Shown here: piece after piece, positions 58,181 to 64,000 of the stretch
How positions within the stretch are numbered: the stretch's first letter is position 1
How the letters are laid out: each line of letters starts with the position of its first letter
Assembly (NCBI GenBank): GCA_035578155.1
Contig: JAPWDM010000020.1
Span: forward strand, 8,345,269-8,409,268
Direction: 5' to 3'
From: Brachynemurus nebulosus
Lineage: Eukaryota > Arthropoda > Insecta > Neuroptera > Myrmeleontidae
DNA length: 64,000 bases
Made by a program: the position numbers and the translations under genes
The notes under the pieces: model-generated
The model's database searches: none
Told to the model about the DNA's origin: nothing
What the model saw: the letters and a program-made list of their open reading frames with translations, nothing else

Positions 58181-59710
58181 GAAGTTTTCAAAAAAACCTA
58201 ATTATATTTCCATTTTGAATAAAATTAACATTTTAAGGTAAATTAAAGGTTTATTATTGCAAAATGATGCTTATAAAGAAGATAGAGGCGGTTTGCTTTA
58301 AGTTTTCACATCGACCATTACTATCAACGAAATAAAATTATTTTCTATCCTTTTCCTAAAATAAATATTATGTATAAAATAAATGTAATTTTAATAAAGA
58401 AAAAGATGAAAAACACAGGGTATTATCCAATGCTTTGAGATATACAGGAGACCAAACGTACGTCTTTGACATGTTTTTTATTAATTTTAACTAAAAAGCC
58501 AAAATATAGCGTTGTCAAGTTTAAAATTTCTTTTGAATATAAATTTATTTAAAAATACGTTTTATTTTTAAATTTTATGAAAAATTATTTAATTTTACAA
58601 AACAAACGTTTTTAGAAATTATAATTGTAAGATTTATCTATTTAAAATGCTTTTATTTTAAAATTACATTTTAAATCTTGTTTTCAAATCTGGCAACACT
58701 GTACACATTTTGGAGCAGTTCTTTGTTGTCATGTATTTGAATTCATTAAATTCATTGTTAACCTTTAACGTTCTTGAATGCATTTTGCAGTGATTTTTCA
58801 ATTGAAAGAAGTGTGTACAATTTTTATTTCATTTTATATGTTAATATTTATATTATTTATATCTTTATGTAATTCCTTACTGAACTTAAAATATACTAAA
58901 TTAAAAGCCAATAGAAATGATATTAAAATATTGATTTAATATTTGAAATCGACATGTTTGGGCATCCAGTTACTCATATTCTGTAATTTGTTGAGAAAGG
59001 TAAACGAGATAATATAATATTTAAAACTATGTAAAAAATACTAATGGGCGTTTCTCTTGTAGGTTATAAAATTTGGTTTCAAAAATTGCTGTTTTATCTC
59101 AAGAGCAATGGATTTATTGGAAAGGTTTTGGAAAATTGAATTGTGTCAACATATTTTTGCTCATCTATACCTCTGGTTTGTTTTATTAATCGTTTTCGAG
59201 ATATTTCAAGACATCGAATTTTGCAAACATTAACATTCATAGGAAAGCTTTGTTCGTAGTTACTTTTTAAATTGAAAATCTGAAAAAATGAGCAAAAAGT
59301 TTGGTTATCTTCGCAAGACAAATGGAAAATTTTCAAAAGACATTTAGGGAAATACTTGATATTTGTGTGTGAAAAAGTGTTAATAAAATATTTATGAATA
59401 AATCGACGGCAGTAACGAATATACGGCTATTTGCAAAATTTTTTGTTTGGAAGCTTAAAATTTATTCGTGTGTACTTCATTACTTTGTGTAATTGTCTTT
59501 ATATATACGAGACACCACTATTAAAAAATACTTTTTTTAATGACAAATAAGAATCCTGCATTAAAATAAAGAATTCTGGGTGTGATTATTGAATTATGTA
59601 AAAAAGTGAAACACAAAAATTAATTTGTCTTTTTATTCGCTGCTGCCGTTGAAATTATTGGTGATAAATGCATTCCATGTAAAAAATGCACAAAGTGGTG
59701 TAATATATTG
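58181..59710. other. AT-rich DNA without recognisable gene
   Basis: Only short unsupported frames. TGGCAACACTG recurs near 58,690. Confidence 0.4.
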
Positions 59711-60119
59711 AGCAATATTCTAAAGGATGCTCATGCTCATGCTCATGCTCATCCTCATGCTCATGCTCATGCTCATGCTCATGTTCATGCTCATGCTCAT
59801 ACTCGTACTCATACTCTACTTGCTCATACTTACTTTGCTTCATTTGCTTACAATAATTTTCGTATACCTTTTCCAACAATTTTTGGGATGACTTTTCGAG
59901 AGGGTGTTATTAGTGACCATAAACTTTCAAGATGTTAAATTATTTTATTGCTTACAACAAATACCACCCTATGTTCACTCCAATTGTATTTAAATTTGTT
60001 ACCTGTTTCACAAGTAACGGTTTCTTTTTGCATTCATACAGATAAGTAGGTAACATGCTGCGAACAATACTGCTGATTATTGCCGTACTTGAGCATGAGC
60101 ATCCTTTAGAATATCGCTC
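59711..60119. repeat. Inverted repeat of about 30 bp around a 340-bp spacer
   Basis: AGCAATATTCTAAAGGATGC then TCATGCTC at the left matches GAGCATGAGCATCCTTTAGA then ATATCGCTC at the right, inverted. The right arm directly abuts the end of family X copy 3. Confidence 0.7.
59728..59830 (+). repeat. (GCTCAT)n hexanucleotide tract
   Basis: About 17 units of ATGCTC/ATACTC with few changes, starting inside the left arm of the inverted repeat. His/Ala and Glu/His frames across it are artefacts. Confidence 0.9.
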
Positions 60120-60248
60120 ATTATTAGTCGAATTTTTCCTTGAAAAAATTAGACTTATACAGCCTATACGATAAGAACGGCGAAAGGCGAGAGTAAGGGC
60201 GCTATCCGTTTTCGGACCCGTAGAACACGATTGTGTAGAAAAAAAATG

Positions 60249-60251
<3 letters not shown>

Positions 60252-60315
<64 letters not shown>
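60252..60315. repeat. (TA)n microsatellite inside family X copy 3
   Basis: About 32 TA units at the position homologous to 22,110-22,197. Confidence 0.95.
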
Positions 60316-60316
<1 letters not shown>

Positions 60317-61613
60317 CCACCACCTTTTAATATGTGTAGGGCTCCCCTATGGAAGTTAAGAGTTTAAATTTGGTAAGTGGGGCTCATTTTTGAGACATCT
60401 CTTACTATCAAAGTGGGGTCAAATTTTGGGCAAATTTTTGACCCGACCCAACCTTTAGGGGGGTGGTGGGGAGCGGTAAAACAATAAAACTTTCCCAAAC
60501 GCGTTGGAAATAATGTTTCGGTCAATTGTCTATAACATATCCAAAATCTAGTTTCCTAGGGTGATTTGGAGGGAGTAGAGGGGGAAAAACGATTTTGGCT
60601 GGATCTAACACGCCCTCAGCCCCCCAGAATTAACGTAGAGGGTTGAAATTTGGTGTATTGATAGAGTTCACACCTAGGTTGTCCTTTTTGGAGGTTTTAA
60701 TATTTTACCCCCACCCCCTCATTTTTAAGCTACAATTTCATGTTTTTTCGACGTTTTCGAAGTTTGTACCACTCGCACAGATCACCCAAATAAACCTAGA
60801 GGGCTGAAATTTTGTATTCGGATTGAGTTAGTATCAAGAGGGTGCATTTTGGGGGTCTCAACTTTTAACCCTTACCCCCACCATTTTTATACCAAAAAGA
60901 ACATGATTATTCTTGTTTTTTAACAGTTTCGTTCGGGTTAAAATCTCCCCAAATAAACCTAGAGGGCTGAAATTTTGTGTACAGGTTAAACTAATAACCA
61001 GCCACTACTTTTTGGAGTGGCTGGCTAACCCTTACCCCTACGATTTTTACGCCAATATTTCCTTGATTTTTTTGCTTTTTTTCTAACACGTCTAGAGACT
61101 CTCTAAGGAAACCTGGAGGGTTAAAATTTTATACGTGTATTGAGTTAGTATCCAGTTAGTGCCTTTTAGGGATTCCACATTACTTTTCCCCCCACTTCTC
61201 CCATTTTTACATCGTAATTCGATGGTATTGTTAAATGTGTTTTAAATGCATTATTTTCATTCTAAGACAAAGTAGGCGAATAGTAATTTTAAAAAATTTT
61301 AAAAAAAGAACTTACTTTTATAACAAATGAAATACATACATATTAAGTAATTTAAAAATGTTATTAAAGTCACTGTTTATTTATAAATTAGGAATTTTGG
61401 ACTTTTATTATTTATAAAATAGAAATTTTGGATTTTTTTGGAAAGAAAAAATACCTTCATAAAGGCCTTCCAGTTTACTATTTAATGTCCTTTTTTAATA
61501 TTTAAAAATAAAACACAAAGGCACTTGGCGGATAAGCATGGGTAGGAATGCTTTCGTACGAATTGTGTTGGCTTTTTTCCTGCGAACTGCTATCGGTATA
61601 AAATTGAAATTTA

Positions 61614-62974
61614 GGGGAGAGCGGGTCTATACCGTACAGCAAGGCTAAACCGTATACCCATTTTTCGTGTCTAGATTTCAAGCTAGACAAGTCCAATCGT
61701 TGTCGCAATCTAGCGCCTGACCGCGGAAAATCTCAGGATTGAGTTCGTTCCGCTGAGCGTATAAATGCCAATATGACGGTGAAAACACTTTATTATTTAT
61801 CTTATAATTTTGGGGCACTGCCAAGTAAGAGTTGGGTGGAGAACCTTTACTTATGAGCTAATAGCGATAAGATCATGAGAAACTACTTTTCTTAAGCTCT
61901 GTCTTGATCACTAGTGAAGACTAGTTAGGCGACGGAATTTGAGGTTAGGTTATGAAACTCCCACAAAGTACAGGATGGGGCTAGACCGTACAGAAGTGTA
62001 CGACTTAGCCCCAAATGGTTTAATATGGAAAGATTAATAAATTGTAGTTGATGCAGGAAATACCATAAACATTATAGTTTTAGTGCTGCCGAGTCTGCAA
62101 ATAATTTTACTTGTGATTTTTATTTAAATGTATAAACTTTAAATAAAATACTTTCGTTCTGTAAACTTTATCACTTTTTTTGATAAAAGTTAACCTAACA
62201 CTTTTTATACTTTTATAAGCTGAACTAAATATACCGATAATACAAGTTACGTTATGATGTTTCTTAGTTGAGTCGACAATAAGTAATAAAATGTGTTTTC
62301 TAAAATAATTTATTGCATTACTCTTATTTGCTTCCTTAACAAGATGATTTTTTTACTGTACGGTATAGCCCCTCCTACCGTACGGAATAGCCCCGACCTC
62401 CGGGGCTATTTCGTACAGAGACACTTTTTTTGTAATTTAATTTAAATATGTAAACAGTGGAATAATTCAAATTTCTTTGTATAAAATCAATAGCCAATGG
62501 TCCAAATCATAGAGGACAGAGGTACAATACGTATCTCTCCACTACTGGAATCAGTGTAACCAGTAAGAGATGGAAAATATGTTATATACATGCATGGTGT
62601 TTACTTTGTATTGGCGCGCTAAACTGTTTATGTGTGCGTAATCGAACATAGAGGTTGCAATCACATGACTGGGCTCACATACATATGTGTGATACCACAA
62701 CGTTATGTGTGGGGGTTCTACAATGCTAACAACAATCAAATCCATTGTTGTTTGACTGACTTACACTTAGCGACTGCTACTGAGACACTGACTACCTACG
62801 AGCCTAACGTACACAAAAAGCCACACTGCAGATTTCATGATAGAGATAGTTGCTGTGTCACCATTACTCCGTGGTCCAAATTATATATTGCTAATTTTCT
62901 TATAATTTTATACTCGATATTAGCTGAACAATAACAGCTCTCCCTTAAGTGTACGGGATAGCCCCGCTCTCCCC
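61614..62974. mobile_element. 1,361-bp TA-flanked element with GGGGAGAGCGGG ends
   Basis: Inserted in family X at a TA that is present once in other copies and twice here (61,612-61,613 and 62,975-62,976). TIRs start GGGGAGAGCGGG and continue imperfectly to CCGTACA. Motifs of the form CCGTACRGNATAGCCCC recur inside, in both orientations, near 61,980-62,010 and 62,355-62,420. No transposase frame. It contains the dispersed repeat copy at 62,517-62,870. Confidence 0.8.
62517..62870 (+). repeat. About 350-bp dispersed repeat, copy 2
   Basis: Homologous to 7,915-8,262 along its whole length with many substitutions. The overlapping 100-codon frame is not conserved in copy 1. Confidence 0.65.
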
Positions 62975-63172
62975 TACTGAGATTCAGCCCTTAAAAACTT
63001 AAAACCTTTTTTTAACGCGCCGATCAACCGGACACTCATCATCAGTTTTGAAACCATCAAAATGGCAAATCGCTTGTGGACTTTCAATTACATTTCGCTT
63101 GTAGACATTCAATACCGAAGATGAAAGGAAAAATTCGACTTCCGTGATGGGGCTCCGCTGCTCACGGCGTTT

Positions 63173-64000
63173 TTTTTCTTAATTAAAATAAATATTTTTC
63201 TTTGACTTTTTGTGACTTTTGTTCAAATGACTTTTTGTGAGGTTTTGAAGATTGGAGTAACGTAAATTATAAAAATTTTATGCCTATGTTCGTTCAATGG
63301 ACTAAAAAGACTTTTTGTATTCTGAAAAACAGTAGGTTATAGATTTTTATTTATCCGAAATTAACTATTTAAATAATTTAGATTTAATTTAGACTTAATT
63401 TATAATTCAAATAATAATTTAAAGAAATAGAAATTTCAATGTTTCATAATCTAACACAAAATTTTATAAATAAATAAATTCAAAAAATTTCTATTTTAAA
63501 CAATGAACAGCCATTTTAAATTTATTCAAGGTATTGGAAAGAGCAAGTGTATCGTGCATATAATAAGTAAGAAAAGAAAAAAAATTTCAAAATTATATTC
63601 TTATTGAATAAAGATAAAGTGAATATGTAATTATTTAAAGTAAAGAGAGATAACACTTTCTTCTTTCGACGCTTTTTAAAACTGCTTCTAATTGGTGAAC
63701 AAATATAATATAATTGGCTGATTAATTAATAAAATTATGAAATTATCTCTAACATACGTTATATGAAGGTATAAAAAGCGGACGCTTTATTGACGTTGCA
63801 TGGCAAAACTCTCGTTGAATCGCGTATACTTACATTTTAGTTTTTACATTTCGAAATTCTGCTGAACAAAATTCGGAGTTCGAAGCAAAGAAGTTTGCCA
63901 CCATAAACGAGTCTATTTTTGATAAATTTGCGCTATCGGCTTTAATAAAACCTTGTTCCATTTTTGTCAAACTAAAAATAAGGTAAAACGTAATTAATGT
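63173..64000. other. AT-rich DNA, possible promoter near the window end
   Basis: No gene is recognised. TATAAAAAGCGG at 63,771-63,782 is TATA-like, is followed by a less AT-rich stretch, and a donor-like AAGGTAAAA lies at 63,981. This could be a first exon running out of the window. Confidence 0.25.

Larger units (their letters stand above)
60124..63172 (-). mobile_element. Family X repeat, copy 3, most complete
   Basis: Minus-strand order equals copy 1: GCCGTGAGCAGCGG head at 63,172, CATCATCAGT region, TTTCAGCCCTCTAGG-type blocks, a (TA)n tract at 60,252-60,315, and the AAAAATTCGACTAA end at 60,124. Without the 1,361-bp insertion the copy is about 1.7 kb. No protein is encoded and no clear TIR or tail identifies its class. 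Confidence 0.7.

Noticed and set aside
59655..59938. His/Ala and Glu/His repeat frames
   Set aside because: They are products of the GCTCAT hexanucleotide tract.

Overview
This is AT-rich eukaryotic nuclear DNA, most likely from an arthropod and probably an insect. The mobile elements (Penelope-like, pogo-like, piggyBac-type and Polinton-like), TTAGG-type pentamers, long (TA)n tracts, TATA-box promoters and splice-donor sequences all fit this. I see no bacterial operon, rRNA, CRISPR or convincing host single-copy gene. Nearly everything recognisable is mobile or repetitive DNA, much of it nested.

Layout. 0.0-5.4 kb: unassigned AT-rich DNA with a GC-richer first 660 bases. 5.4-7.7 kb: the 3' end of an LTR retrotransposon on the minus strand, with a TA-flanked 1.04-kb inverted-repeat element and a tRNA-like SINE inside its LTR. 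8.28-23.2 kb: copies of a repeat I call family X, one of them split by an 11.6-kb Polinton-like element (9.99-21.56 kb). That element has about 1.3-kb terminal inverted repeats (TIRs), a small TIR gene on each side, a broken protein-primed-type DNA polymerase B gene with N-terminal zinc fingers and an endonuclease VII-like domain, and a convergent partial gene. 23.3-24.7 kb: a broken Penelope-like retroelement. 28.2-30.6 kb: a broken pogo-like transposase on the minus strand. 30.6-38.0 kb: small foldback elements, a piggyBac-type MITE, a 120-bp satellite and long (TA)n tracts.

The most striking object is at 38,425-45,731. It is a 7,307-bp element whose two 2,592-bp arms are nearly identical inverted repeats, bounded by the 6-bp direct repeat AATGGT. 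It carries a zinc-finger gene, a 58-codon gene and two copies of a nuclease-like gene, only one with its native start. It shares AGTAG termini and a 6-bp target duplication with the 11.6-kb polymerase element, so the two look like autonomous-type and reduced members of one Polinton-like group. No integrase was found in either.

45.7-64.0 kb: an element with arrays of short ACTGACC/ACTGCTC motifs, interrupted by a 2.1-kb head-to-head foldback with a Cys-rich coding fragment; a satellite with a 429-bp higher-order duplication; a 2.1-kb element with short TIRs; a GC-rich 616-bp element with five CACGTG sites; a SWIM-protein-like fragment; a GCTCAT hexanucleotide tract inside an inverted repeat; and another family X copy (60.1-63.2 kb, minus) interrupted by a 1,361-bp TA-flanked element.

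The genes do not form a host pathway. What unites the two Polinton-like elements is replication and mobility: a DNA polymerase, a possible single-strand-binding protein, a nuclease-like protein and a zinc-finger protein. All family assignments come from motif recognition by eye, with no database search.
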